Assembly: GCA_033852075.1 (NCBI GenBank)
Contig: JAWSVC010000021.1
Location: forward strand, 1 to 64,000
Length of the DNA: 64,000 bases
Source: QZLE01 sp033852075
Lineage (GTDB): Bacteria > Pseudomonadota > Gammaproteobacteria > QZLD01
Direction of reading: 5' to 3'
The notes below the pieces were generated by a model. That model had not been told where the DNA came from. It saw nothing but the letters and a program-made list of their open reading frames with translations, and made no database searches. Positions within the stretch are counted from its first letter, which is position 1. The number at the start of each line of letters is the position of its first letter. The position numbers were made by a program, and so were the translations under genes. This document shows positions 35,530 to 44,111 of this stretch, in pieces.

Positions 35530-36007
35530 AAAATCACCCTTGGAAAATCAATTAAATGACTAGCATTACGAATAGCTTTTGTAGATTACAATTAAATATT
35601 AAATCTTTTTAAATTATAGTGTTATATTGATATTTATGCAAATATAATGAAATTATGACTAGAAATATGAATAGCTTTAAGAGCAATTGTGGGCAGATCA
35701 CATTTAATTCTGGATACCGGCCTACGCCCACTACTGTCCGGGGAAATAATTTAATAGAATCAAGATGGCTGAGCCCTTCGACTACGCTCAGGGAACTTGA
35801 AAAATTTAAGTCTAAAATCACCTGTTTCATTCAGAAACCTTGCTACGCATGGCTTTCCAAAGACAGGTAATATTTTCCCCGGACAGTAGTGGGCCTGCGC
35901 CGGTATGACGGTGGGCGACGCCTACCCCACAATTAAGTTTTTCCACATTTCAAAAAATTAATTGCTTATTTTTCAAGATATTGAAATTTTCCACACGTGT
36001 GGAAAAT
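35530..36007. other. intergenic region holding a MITE and perfect palindromes
   Basis: No gene supported. Contents: MITE copy A (35729-35891) inside a split ATACCGGC palindrome, and the palindromes next to the modC stop codon (35985-36041). The small frames in it are products of the repeats. Confidence 0.7.
35729..35891. mobile_element. MITE copy A, 163 bp, ends CACTACTGTCC
   Basis: Terminal inverted repeats CACTACTGTCCGGGGAAA and the complement at the right end (TTTCCCCGGACAGTAGTG). Flanked by GGCCTACGCC and GGCCTGCGCC, a 10-bp duplication with one change, which lies at the loop of an ATACCGGC...GCCGGTAT palindrome. The interior is non-coding and contains a GGCTGAGC...GCTCAGGG hairpin. Confidence 0.85.
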
Positions 36008-36041
36008 TCAAATCTGAATATTCCCCCCGGGGGGAATATTC
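35985..36041. repeat. two perfect palindromes (24 and 26 bp) at the modC 3' end
   Basis: 35985-36008 is perfectly self-complementary around CCACACGTGTGG; 36016-36041 is perfectly self-complementary around TTCCCCCCGGGGGGAA. The second one encodes the last residues of ModC (NIPPGGNI) and the modC stop codon falls between the two. Together they could also end transcription. Confidence 0.85.
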
Positions 36042-36784
36042 GTCATCTTTAACCACTCTTTTCTGGAAACAATCATCACTTCATCTTCTCCGCTATTTGG
36101 ATTATCCATATGGGAGATCATGTTTAACATTGGACCACAGGCCTTTACTTTGCCTTGTTCCAGCAAGGCAATATAGGTTGCCATTTTGGCAACTTCATCA
36201 GGGGAGTGACTTACATAAATAACAGGTATCTCAAGCTGAGAAAAAAGTTTTTCCAGATATGGTATCATCTGCTCTTTGCTACGCAGATCCAAACTGGCCA
36301 TTGGTTCGTCCATAAGCAGAAGATCGGGATTACTGGCTAATGCCCTTGCTATTGCAACCCGCTGTTTTTCGCCGCCAGACAGATTTGCCGGGTATCGGTT
36401 AAGCAAGTTTTTAACTCCGGTAAGTTCGACCATTTTCTCAACGGTAAGCGGCTTATAGTTCTTTTTGTTTCTCTTAAAGCCATATTCAATATTTTTTTGA
36501 ACCGTTAGATGCGGAAACAATGCCGCATGTTGAAATACATAGCCAACACTTCTTTTATGTGGCTTTAAATTAAAGAGTGTTTCACTATCAAACCATTTAT
36601 TCTGATTCACTTCGATAAAACCAGAGCTACCGGTTTCCAGGCCGGCAATAAATCTAAGCAGGCTGGTTTTTCCGGAACCAGACGCGCCAAATAATGCACT
36701 AACACCCGAACCAGGCAAATTCAGTTTTATGTCGATAATAAAATTATCGCGCTGCAATTCTAACTGACAGATAACCCGATTCAC
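36008..36784 (-). CDS. modC: molybdate ABC transporter ATP-binding protein
   Basis: 258 residues. Walker A FGASGSGKTS, signature NLSGGEKQRVAIARALAS, Walker B LLLMDEPMASLDLR and switch His YVSHSPDEV. It powers molybdate uptake for FeMo-co. Typical ModC proteins are about 350 residues with a C-terminal TOBE (molybdate-sensing) domain; here that domain is absent and the tail (NIPPGGNIQI) is encoded by a perfect palindrome, so the gene looks shortened. Overlaps modB by four bases. Confidence 0.92.
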   Translation of the reverse strand: MNRVICQLELQRDNFIIDIKLNLPGSGVSALFGASGSGKTSLLRFIAGLETGSSGFIEVNQNKWFDSETLFNLKPHKRSVGYVFQHAALFPHLTVQKNIEYGFKRNKKNYKPLTVEKMVELTGVKNLLNRYPANLSGGEKQRVAIARALASNPDLLLMDEPMASLDLRSKEQMIPYLEKLFSQLEIPVIYVSHSPDEVAKMATYIALLEQGKVKACGPMLNMISHMDNPNSGEDEVMIVSRKEWLKMTNIPPGGNIQI

Positions 36785-37482
36785 GTCCGCCCCCTTACTG
36801 TATCTACTTTATTAAAAATTTGTATTGTAAGAAGACAAACAAAAGAAAAAACCAACATCATAACTGCTAAGGCATGAGCATTTGCATATTCAAGCGCCTC
36901 GACATGTTCATAGATAATCATTGAGATAACCTTGGTCTTTCCGGGAATGCTGCCGCCAATCATTAAGATAACGCCAAATTCTCCTATAGTATGGGCGAAC
37001 CCAAGCACGGCAGCAGAAAGATATCCATGACGAGATAGCGGTAAAATCAGCGAGAAAAATCTATCCAGAGGATTAGCTCCAAGAGTAGAAGCGGCATCAA
37101 GATGACTATGTTCAATCGCTAAAAAAGAGTTTCTTAATGTTTGTACGACTATTGGCATTGAGAAGATAACTGAGCCAACTACTAACCCGCTAAAGCTAAA
37201 GACTAAAAGGGGAAGGTTCAACGCTCCCATCATTTGTCCAAAAAACCCTTCCGGCCCCATCATAACCAGCAGATAAAACCCCAAAACGGTAGGTGGCAAG
37301 ACCATTGGCAGTGATACTATTGATGCCATAATATCTTTAAATATCCTGACACCAATTCTTTTACTTGGCTGAGAAAACCACCAGGCAATTGGGGTTGCCA
37401 ATATCAGCAAAATTAATGTTGTAACAAATCCGAGTTTAAGAGTTACCCAAATCGCAAGTAAGTCATCGGGACTCAGGCTCAT
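36781..37482 (-). CDS. modB: molybdate ABC transporter permease
   Basis: 233 residues with five or six membrane segments. MSLSPDDLLAIWVTLKLGFV is a typical ModB start, and the EAA-like loop (HLDAASTLGANPLDRFFSLI) contacts ModC. Lies two bases after modA and overlaps modC. Confidence 0.95.
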   Translation of the reverse strand: MSLSPDDLLAIWVTLKLGFVTTLILLILATPIAWWFSQPSKRIGVRIFKDIMASIVSLPMVLPPTVLGFYLLVMMGPEGFFGQMMGALNLPLLVFSFSGLVVGSVIFSMPIVVQTLRNSFLAIEHSHLDAASTLGANPLDRFFSLILPLSRHGYLSAAVLGFAHTIGEFGVILMIGGSIPGKTKVISMIIYEHVEALEYANAHALAVMMLVFSFVCLLTIQIFNKVDTVRGRT

Positions 37483-37484
37483 AA

Positions 37485-38261
37485 TTATTTGCCTTTTTCA
37501 GCTTGCGGATTCCCTTCCTTTTCTGTTTTAGCAACACTATATCCCGAATTTTCTATAATTTCTCTGGCCTGATTACCTTTGAGAAATTCCATGAATTCCT
37601 GCGCCAATTTGATGTTTTCTGCTTTTTTAAGCAATACAGCCTGTTGTTCTAAAGGTGTGTAGCCAGATGTTGGAATAACCCATACGTGCTTTGAATTTTT
37701 ATCTTCTTTGGATATTTGCGATAACGCTACAAACCCGGCATTTACCCCGCCCTTTTCGACAAATTGATAGGTCTGACTAACGGTATTTCCAACCAAAATT
37801 TTGGGCTGGTATTTATCCCAAACGTTAATAGATTCCATGAATTGTTGTGCAGCAAGTCCATAAGGGGCTAGTTTGGGATTAGTAATGGCAATTTTTTCAA
37901 ACTTACCATGTAAAAATTCTGCTTGTGCGTCTTGCCCCGGCATCCATAATACCAAGGAGCCGTTTGCATATGTAAATCGGCTCTCCGGCACAGCTAAACC
38001 GTTAGTTTCAAGTAGCTCTGGCCTTTTAACGTCGGCAGCTAGAAAGATATCATACGGAGCTCCATGACATATCTGTGCATATAGTTTTCCTGTTGACCCA
38101 AAATGTAAAATAAGATCGTGTCCGGTCTGCTTTTCAAATACTGGCTCAAGCTTCTTAATTGTTGTTGTAAAGTTTGCGGCTACTGCGACTTTTATCTCTG
38201 CTGCGTTGGCTGTTGCAGGAAATGTGAGGATGAAGGATATTAGGCCAATCAGAAAAACCAA
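37485..38261 (-). CDS. modA: molybdate-binding periplasmic protein
   Basis: About 258 residues if read from the TTG at 38261 (LVFLIGLISFILTFPATANA, a signal peptide cut before AEIKVAVAANF). The mature part has ModA signatures: VAANFTTTIKKLEPVFEKQT, LHFGSTGKLYAQICHGAPYD and VGNTVSQTYQFV. No ATG lies near the signal peptide. The frame is open up to 38585, but that part runs through two copies of a dispersed repeat (38296-38393), so a repeat insertion may have replaced the original start and ribosome site. Confidence 0.85.
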   Translation of the reverse strand: MVFLIGLISFILTFPATANAAEIKVAVAANFTTTIKKLEPVFEKQTGHDLILHFGSTGKLYAQICHGAPYDIFLAADVKRPELLETNGLAVPESRFTYANGSLVLWMPGQDAQAEFLHGKFEKIAITNPKLAPYGLAAQQFMESINVWDKYQPKILVGNTVSQTYQFVEKGGVNAGFVALSQISKEDKNSKHVWVIPTSGYTPLEQQAVLLKKAENIKLAQEFMEFLKGNQAREIIENSGYSVAKTEKEGNPQAEKGK

Positions 38262-38295
38262 ATATGAGATTAATTGTGTTACATGAAGACTCCAT

Positions 38296-38393
38296 CCCGT
38301 TCGTGCTGAGCTTGTCGAAGTGCGAAACGGATTAAAATTCAGTTTATTGTTACCACCCTTCGACTGCTCGTTCCTCGCGCTCAGGATGAACGG
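38296..38393. repeat. two dispersed repeats upstream of modA
   Basis: Units CCCGTTCGTGCTGAGCTTGT...GAAACGG (38296-38330) and CCCTTCGACTGCTCG...CAGGATGAACGG (38356-38393), in opposite orientation and related to the repeats at 8899, 47086 and 47146. Confidence 0.75.
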
Positions 38394-38581
38394 AAATTTG
38401 CCCCCAGTTAATCTGGATTGCCCGATCGAGTCGTGCAATGACAAAATGCCGCGAATCATCCAGGTTTTGCAGAACAAGGCATTCAATCTGAAAAAAGCGG
38501 AGTTTACTATTATGTAAATGAGTATTTTTGAAGATTTAATAACGCAGTTATGTGAAACCTGGGGATTTGCAGTACTTCTAA

Positions 38582-40120
38582 TCATAGTTGCCTCACCTTT
38601 ATATCCATAACCTGTATCCTATACGCTATTTGCCTTGGAGTCATCCCTAACAATCTGGCTGCCTTGGCCTGTACCCATCCGCACTGTTCAAGTGCAGCTA
38701 CTATACGATCCCGCTCATCTATAGAATTATCCTGAAGATCAATTTGCGAAGTAGCCGGATTTGCAGTTTTAAATAGATTTGAGCTTTGTAATAAATTAAC
38801 GGATAAGCTTGGCTCTCCAATCGTATTATCAGTACACATAATCGCCGATCGTTCCAAACAGTTCTCAAGCTCACGAACATTACCCGGCCAATCAAACTGC
38901 ATAAGCATTCTTATTGCCTCTGGGGTAATCTGAATTTCTCTTCCCTGTTGTTTATTTATCTTATCAATCAGGTACTCAACAAGCACTGGTATGTCTTCTC
39001 TACGTTCACGTAATGGCGGCAGGTATATTGGAACAACATTAAGGCGATAATACAGATCTTCTCTAAATTCTCCTGTTTCAACCAGTTCTTCCAGGTTACG
39101 GTTAGTAGCTGCAATAACTCTAACATCAACCTTTATGGTTTCGTTACCACCAACTCTTTCAAATTCACCTTCTTGCAATACCCGTAACAGCTTTACCTGA
39201 AACGCTGGTGTTACATCTCCAATTTCATCAAGAAATATTGTTCCGCCATTGGCTTGTTCAAAGCGCCCTTTGCGCTGATTAACTGCACCGGTAAAGGCAC
39301 CCTTTTCATGCCCAAACAACTCTGATTCTAACAAATTATCTGGTAACGCAGCACAGTTAACCTTTACTATCGGCCCATTAACTCTGGGGGAATTATAATG
39401 AACTGCATTTGCGATTAATTCCTTTCCGGTTCCTGATTCTCCACGCACTAAAACCGTGGTATTCCACTTTGCAACATTACGGATTAATTCAAACACGCGA
39501 CGCATGATCTCGCTGCTGCCAACCATATTGTCAAAACCATACGATCTACTTACAGTTCGCCTCAGGCTATCGCGCTCATTTTTCAGGTCTTCGCGCTCTT
39601 TTTCTACCTCGATTGCCAAACGAACACTTTGCGCAATAAGATTAGCTATCATTCCGACAAAATGAGCATGCTCTTCAAGTATTGGAATATCCTCTTTTGC
39701 AACCTGAACCGCCAATACACCAGCTACAATTTCTTCGTCATAAATTCTTATTGGAACACCAATAAATGGTAACTCCGGGTCATAAAGTGACAGTCGATTT
39801 AAGAATCTGGGGTCATCTGCTATACGGGAAAGAACTACCATCTCTCCATGCTCTGCTATAGCTCCGAATATACCCTCTCCCGGTTGATAGACAATTCCTT
39901 CATTTTCAGCTAATTCTTGCCCCAAAACCGCACCTACAAGCAATTCTCCGCTATTTGTATCTTTTAGCGTTACGACACCATGACCCATTTTCTGGGTATC
40001 ATGCAATACCTGCAATACACTTTGCAAAGTCTCATGAAAGTTTAGCGAGCGACTTAATACCTGACTGACTTGGTATAATGCCTCTAACTGCGAACAATAT
40101 AATTTAGCTAATAAGGTCAA
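38582..40120 (-). CDS. nifA: nif-specific transcriptional activator NifA
   Basis: About 512 residues from a TTG at 40120, chosen because AGAGG lies eight bases before it; the frame extends ten codons further. An N-terminal GAF domain (about 15-175) is followed by the sigma-54 AAA+ domain (Walker A GESGTGKE, the GAFTGA loop that contacts sigma-54, GGTIFLDEIGD) and a Fis-type helix-turn-helix (AAARLLGMTPRQIAYRI-like, near the end). NifA opens the -24/-12 promoters annotated here. The Cys cluster of oxygen-sensing alphaproteobacterial NifA is not present, so control by NifL or PII is expected, but no nifL is in the window. Confidence 0.95.
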   Translation of the reverse strand: MTLLAKLYCSQLEALYQVSQVLSRSLNFHETLQSVLQVLHDTQKMGHGVVTLKDTNSGELLVGAVLGQELAENEGIVYQPGEGIFGAIAEHGEMVVLSRIADDPRFLNRLSLYDPELPFIGVPIRIYDEEIVAGVLAVQVAKEDIPILEEHAHFVGMIANLIAQSVRLAIEVEKEREDLKNERDSLRRTVSRSYGFDNMVGSSEIMRRVFELIRNVAKWNTTVLVRGESGTGKELIANAVHYNSPRVNGPIVKVNCAALPDNLLESELFGHEKGAFTGAVNQRKGRFEQANGGTIFLDEIGDVTPAFQVKLLRVLQEGEFERVGGNETIKVDVRVIAATNRNLEELVETGEFREDLYYRLNVVPIYLPPLRERREDIPVLVEYLIDKINKQQGREIQITPEAIRMLMQFDWPGNVRELENCLERSAIMCTDNTIGEPSLSVNLLQSSNLFKTANPATSQIDLQDNSIDERDRIVAALEQCGWVQAKAARLLGMTPRQIAYRIQVMDIKVRQL

Positions 40121-40242
40121 AACTTCGTACCTCTTTGAGAGACACTGCAAAAACGATTTTCCATAATTATCGTTCTACCATGCCTTTTTTCACAACTCTT
40201 CGGGATAAGACAGTCCGTTTGCCATTACTATATATTTCAAGG

Positions 40243-41133
40243 TTAGTGATCTTGCCTATTACCTTGCTTGTTTTTCTGCAACTCTAACAATATCCACTGC
40301 CGCTGATAGGCTGTGCGTTTTTTTTCTTGCAGATGTTTTTTAATTTTGTGCTCGACCTCTTCTATTGGAATCAGTATTTCTGGATGGATCTCTTCACACC
40401 ATACCAGATGAAAACCCATTTCAGTTTCAACAATTTCACTTAATGAATTTACATCCATGGAAAATAATTCTTCATCCAATTCAGGATAAAGTTTACCCGA
40501 TGGAATTGTTCCAATTTCTCCCCCGTTTAATGCAGTTGGGCACTCAGATTTTCTCATTGCAAAATACTTAAACTTTTCGATATCTCCTGCAATTTCATTA
40601 GCTATTAAACTTAATGTTAACAATGCATCCAACCGATTATTTCCCTGAATGTCGTCATTAATAGTTATCAGTATATGTCTTACTTTTCGCATTTCCGGCT
40701 TCAAAAATGCTTTATGATTTTTTTTATAATATTCAGAAATTTCTGCATCAGTAATATTAATGTCTTCACTAACGGTTTCTAATATGGCGTTTACCTTTAG
40801 CTCATCCGCTAAAAGTTCTTTAAACCCCATACGCGAAATACCATGCCGGTTGATTTCATTTTCAAACTCAGAAACGGTTTCATATCTATCTATAATCTGT
40901 TTTAAAGTAGATTCAATTTCTTTTTCAGGAACCTGAACTCCATCTGCCTTGGATGAAGCAAGAATTGTGGTATTAAGCTGCTGTAATTTGAATGCCTGAT
41001 TAAGCACCTCTACTTGTTGCTCTTTCTGAAGCTCTTCATGTGAACACTGATAACGCTCCATTGCTATTTTCAGCATAAAATATGTAGTTTCGTAGTCCAT
41101 TTCTGAATTAATTTTTTGGGCATGGATACTCAT
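40243..41133 (-). CDS. nifM: peptidyl-prolyl isomerase NifM
   Basis: 296 residues, GGAG six bases before the ATG. An N-terminal helical part and a parvulin-type isomerase domain (EMRKVRHILITINDDIQ near 160; GGEIGTIPSGKLYPELDEEL; MGFHLVWCEEIHPE). NifM is required for maturation of NifH in Azotobacter and Klebsiella. Lies between orf96 and nifA in the nifV operon. Confidence 0.92.
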   Translation of the reverse strand: MSIHAQKINSEMDYETTYFMLKIAMERYQCSHEELQKEQQVEVLNQAFKLQQLNTTILASSKADGVQVPEKEIESTLKQIIDRYETVSEFENEINRHGISRMGFKELLADELKVNAILETVSEDINITDAEISEYYKKNHKAFLKPEMRKVRHILITINDDIQGNNRLDALLTLSLIANEIAGDIEKFKYFAMRKSECPTALNGGEIGTIPSGKLYPELDEELFSMDVNSLSEIVETEMGFHLVWCEEIHPEILIPIEEVEHKIKKHLQEKKRTAYQRQWILLELQKNKQGNRQDH

Positions 41134-41214
41134 AGTTTACTCCGACCAACTTTATTCAATTACCTATAAAGTTTTGTTTATTTCGTCAACAAGCCTGCAT
41201 CTTTAATTTGATAA

Positions 41215-41505
41215 TTAGTGATTGCCACAACCAGAGCAACCACCTCCGGAAGCACAACTGCTTTTCTCGTGAAAGATAACTCCACTTTCCTGTAACTCAA
41301 CAAGCTCAATAGAATCCAGCATTATCTCTTTACATTGTTCAATATCTGTTTCCAGACTTACAGGTGACATGATTAGGTTTCGCTTGAACGTGGTTAGAAC
41401 AGTTCCGCGCATGTCATCTGTAAAATTTTTGTGTGCTTTTTCTGGAACACCCAGGTATTCGAAAAGCTCGTCCAGGGTATTAAAATCTTCTATTACTTTA
41501 GCCAT
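41215..41505 (-). CDS. small Cys-tailed nif-linked protein, family not recognised
   Basis: 96 residues from the ATG at 41505 (AGAGGAAAAAAG before it); a longer frame to 41556 overlaps nifV and lacks a ribosome site. The N-terminus (NTLDELFEYLGVP) resembles the start of NifW (SSAEEFLNFFNVPY), but a true nifW is present at 54282 and the rest differs. The tail SSCASGGGCSGCGNH has four Cys and may bind metal or a cluster; similar tails occur here in NifB and IscA. Position between nifV and nifM, in a NifA-controlled operon, points to a nif role. Confidence 0.8.
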   Translation of the reverse strand: MAKVIEDFNTLDELFEYLGVPEKAHKNFTDDMRGTVLTTFKRNLIMSPVSLETDIEQCKEIMLDSIELVELQESGVIFHEKSSCASGGGCSGCGNH

Positions 41506-41527
41506 CTTTTTTCCTCTTAGCTTTAGA

Positions 41528-42673
41528 TTAAGCAACCTGAGCGTTATATAAGGCATTATGAAGACGCTCTAACTCATATGAATCCGGAGTCTTCTTATTC
41601 ATAGTTACATAACGCCTAACGGCCTCTAATAACATAGGTTCGTCAGCTTCATCTATAGGTAATCCTAATGTTTCATAGGTATAGCGCAAAGCATGCCTAC
41701 CGGAATGTTTTCCTAAAACTACCTGGTGAGAACGACCAATATCTGCTGGGTCAAGGACTTGATAATTTTGTACATTTTTTAACAGGCCATCTACATGGGT
41801 ACCTGCCTCATGGGTAAACACTCCATCGCCGACAATGCTTTTTTGCCATGGAATTATTCTACCTGACGCCTCGGCAACTATTGCGCTTAACATTGGTAAG
41901 GCTTTTAGGTTAACCCCGCAGTCAACACCATACTGCTGACGCGCTGCCAAGATAACCTCTTCCATAGCCGCATTACCGGCCCTCTCTCCCAAACCATTAA
42001 CCGTTGTGTTTACATGTTTTGCACCAGCTCGCAATGCGGCCAATGTGTTCGCGGTCGCTAAACCAAGGTCATCATGAGCATGCATTTCAAGATCAATATT
42101 TGACCCTTCTTTTAATGTTTTGAAGGCATCATATACGGAAAATGGGTCCATTACTCCAAGAGTATCAGCAAATCTAAAACGACTGGCTCCTGCCATTTCT
42201 GCTGTTTCAATAACGCTTTTTAAAAAATCAATATCAGCCCTGCTGGAATCTTCGCCACCGATACAAACAGACAAACCCATATCAATAGCCATACGAACCA
42301 GTCTATCTATCTGTTGTAATACCCAGCTTTTACTTTTACCAAGCTTGTAGCATATTTGCTGTTCGGATACGGGAATTGATAAATCAACCATACCAACTCC
42401 CAAATTGTCACAGAGCATCAAATCGGCATCGCTCATTCGACACCAAACAAGCGTATCCATACCTAAATACAAATCAACAATCGCCTTTATCTCTTCCCGT
42501 TCTGCCTCTCCCATTGCAGGAATACCCAATTCAATTTCATGCACTCCTGCCATATCCAAGGCCTCAGCTATGGCAATTTTCTCATCTAACGAAAATGCAA
42601 CGCCCGCAGTCTGTTCTCCATCGCGAAGGGTGGTATCATCAATAATAAGTTCTATTTGGCTGCTAGTTGTCAT
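41528..42673 (-). CDS. nifV: homocitrate synthase NifV
   Basis: 381 residues. It condenses acetyl-CoA and 2-oxoglutarate to homocitrate, the organic ligand of FeMo-co. Signatures: IDDTTLRDGEQTAGVAFSLD (metal and catalytic residues), LEMHAHDDLGLATANTLAAL (metal His pair) and NTTVNGLGERAGNAAMEEV. First gene of the operon nifV-orf96-nifM-nifA, with a strong sigma-54 promoter 40 bases upstream. Confidence 0.97.
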   Translation of the reverse strand: MTTSSQIELIIDDTTLRDGEQTAGVAFSLDEKIAIAEALDMAGVHEIELGIPAMGEAEREEIKAIVDLYLGMDTLVWCRMSDADLMLCDNLGVGMVDLSIPVSEQQICYKLGKSKSWVLQQIDRLVRMAIDMGLSVCIGGEDSSRADIDFLKSVIETAEMAGASRFRFADTLGVMDPFSVYDAFKTLKEGSNIDLEMHAHDDLGLATANTLAALRAGAKHVNTTVNGLGERAGNAAMEEVILAARQQYGVDCGVNLKALPMLSAIVAEASGRIIPWQKSIVGDGVFTHEAGTHVDGLLKNVQNYQVLDPADIGRSHQVVLGKHSGRHALRYTYETLGLPIDEADEPMLLEAVRRYVTMNKKTPDSYELERLHNALYNAQVA

Positions 42674-42710
42674 AATTCAGCACCTTTTCTGCATCTGTTT
42701 AATTTAAAAG

Positions 42711-42727
42711 AGCAAGTGCTGTGCCAA
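42711..42727 (-). promoter_or_regulatory. sigma-54 promoter of nifV
   Basis: Minus strand TTGGCACAGCACTTGCT, a perfect match to the -24/-12 consensus (TGGCAC-N5-TTGC) with exact GG-N10-GC spacing, ending 37 bases before the nifV start. Confidence 0.93.
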
Positions 42728-42783
42728 TAGCAATAAAAACTAATTACTATATGTTTTTAATGACTTTTTATAAGAACTCGCAA

Positions 42784-42839
42784 TGTTATTTTTTAAACAT
42801 TGAGTGAAAAACACTCCCCTTTTTGTAGCAAACACTACA
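42784..42839. promoter_or_regulatory. two NifA sites in the nifV-macrodomain divergent region
   Basis: TGT-N10-ACA at 42784-42799 (within the palindrome CAATGTT...AACATTG) and 42824-42839 (TGTAGCAAACACTACA). They lie 60-115 bases from the nifV -24 element and 75-130 bases from the plus-strand one, so they could serve both. Confidence 0.85.
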
Positions 42840-42914
42840 AAAAACGCACCAGCATATACTCATCGAACACCTTTTATAACCAATAAACATTGGAATTTTA
42901 TTACATGAGATTTT

Positions 42915-42930
42915 GGGTCTGATTATTGCT
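42915..42930 (+). promoter_or_regulatory. candidate sigma-54 promoter of the macrodomain gene
   Basis: TTGGGTCTGATTATTGCTTT: GG (42916-42917) and GC (42928-42929) are ten bases apart with a perfect TTGC at -12, but the -24 part (GGGTCT) matches less well. A start near 42940 would leave about 35 bases of leader before the ATG at 42976. Confidence 0.6.
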
Positions 42931-42975
42931 TTATTATTCGATACTCAATTTATCAATTTAACCATGGAGAGCAGC

Positions 42976-43404
42976 ATGCATGAGATAACCGGGAACTTGT
43001 GGGATTATTTCGGGAAATATCCAGTTGTGATTACAACCTCAGAATCAATTACCAAAAAAGGTATATGTCCAATGCCCAGGGGTTGTGCCAATCAGGCTAA
43101 GCAGCGTTTTCCAGAACTTCCTCAAACTTTGGGGGCAATGATGCAAAAACATGGCGCTCAGGTATTTGAGGTTATCGACGGATTAGTCAGTTTTCCTGTT
43201 GAGCAAAGCCAGTTTGTCAACCCTGAACTCGCAATTATTGAACGTTCGTGCAAACAACTTGTTGCTTTGGCTAATACAAAAGGATGGAAGAAGATAATTG
43301 TTCCACGCCCTGGTTGTGGAGGTGGAGGACTTAGCTGGAAGGATGTTGCTCCAATCCTTGAGAAATATTTTGATGATAGGTTTTTTATGATTTCTGCAGA
43401 ATGA
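42976..43404 (+). CDS. macrodomain-like (ADP-ribose-binding) protein in the nif regulon
   Basis: 142 residues from the ATG at 42976 (MHEITGNLWDYFGKYPVVIT), chosen because GGAGA precedes it; an ATG at 42964 and a TTG at 42913 are in frame, but the TTG lies within the candidate promoter. It belongs to the macrodomain-like group with the ITGNLWDY start, the RGCANQAKQRFPELP loop and the PRPGCGGGGLSWKDV loop near the end. Macrodomains bind ADP-ribose or remove it from proteins. It is divergent from nifV with shared NifA sites, in a genome that ADP-ribosylates NifH by DraT/DraG, which suggests a role in that cycle; this is inference. The usual M-G-R-G is M-P-R-G here. Confidence 0.85.
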   Translation: MHEITGNLWDYFGKYPVVITTSESITKKGICPMPRGCANQAKQRFPELPQTLGAMMQKHGAQVFEVIDGLVSFPVEQSQFVNPELAIIERSCKQLVALANTKGWKKIIVPRPGCGGGGLSWKDVAPILEKYFDDRFFMISAE

Positions 43405-43425
43405 ATACCTTAATCGGATTTTTCT

Positions 43426-43451
43426 CGTTCCCAACGTCCTCGTTGGGAATG
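43426..43451. terminator. palindrome between convergent macrodomain gene and nifX
   Basis: CGTTCCCAACG pairs with CGTTGGGAATG around TCCT, after a TTTTTCT run. It could end transcription from either side; the same palindrome type occurs after suhB. Confidence 0.6.
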
Positions 43452-43610
43452 CATATACATCCAAAATCATACGCCAACAATTAGTGAAACTTCTATTAAC
43501 ACTTATTGTTAGCTTAGACTATTACGAAAAATTTTTCTGTGGTAGCCAATTTGTTTTAAGGAATTGAATTTAACGCATCCAAAAAACAATATTACTTCTT
43601 CAAATATCCC

Positions 43611-44111
43611 TTAAACTTCTGCCCATTCCTGCTCAAACATCTTATCAAACCGACCAGGATCATCTTCAGCCCTAGATTTTGCATTGGTTGCTCGCCGCAT
43701 CCAACTAGGAATATCATTTGACTTTACTCTGTGATACAGTTCATCCACCAATTCAGCAATCAAGATTCCCTCATCTACCTTAATCGGATGCACACCTTTT
43801 TCTAACAACCTACTTACAGCCCTGGGACCGACAGCATTACTGTAAACCGCCACACAATCTTTAACTAGATTGATTTTGTCAGTTAACTTATCTTCACTAT
43901 GCCCAGGCTCATAAGTTTTGGATTCATCAAAACCTACTGCCTCAAGCATCTTATAACCTGATACACTTATCTGATAAACAGCAAAGCCTTTAGCCAATCC
44001 AAAATGTTGATTCACTTCTTTAAGGCCAATGCTGGCAAAGGCAACCTTTATACCAGCATCGGAACAGCTTTTGGTTTCGTCATTAATGACTCGCATGTGT
44101 CGCCGCATCAT
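43611..44111 (-). CDS. nifX: FeMo-cofactor carrier protein NifX
   Basis: About 166 residues from the ATG at 44111, preceded by AGGGGGGAT; it overlaps the nifN end by 29 bases. The NifX/dinitrogenase iron-molybdenum cofactor domain begins IKVAFASIGLKEVNQHFGLA and ends KGVHPIKVDEG. NifX stores NifB-co and precursor between NifB and NifEN. The extra tail (SWMRRATNAKSRAEDDPGRF) is typical of nif-cluster members. Last gene of nifY-E-N-X. Confidence 0.9.
   Translation of the reverse strand: MMRRHMRVINDETKSCSDAGIKVAFASIGLKEVNQHFGLAKGFAVYQISVSGYKMLEAVGFDESKTYEPGHSEDKLTDKINLVKDCVAVYSNAVGPRAVSRLLEKGVHPIKVDEGILIAELVDELYHRVKSNDIPSWMRRATNAKSRAEDDPGRFDKMFEQEWAEV

Noticed and set aside
38519..38611. 30-codon plus-strand frame (MSIFEDLITQLCETWGF)
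   Set aside because: Short, overlaps the nifA 3' end, no ribosome site; no support as a gene.
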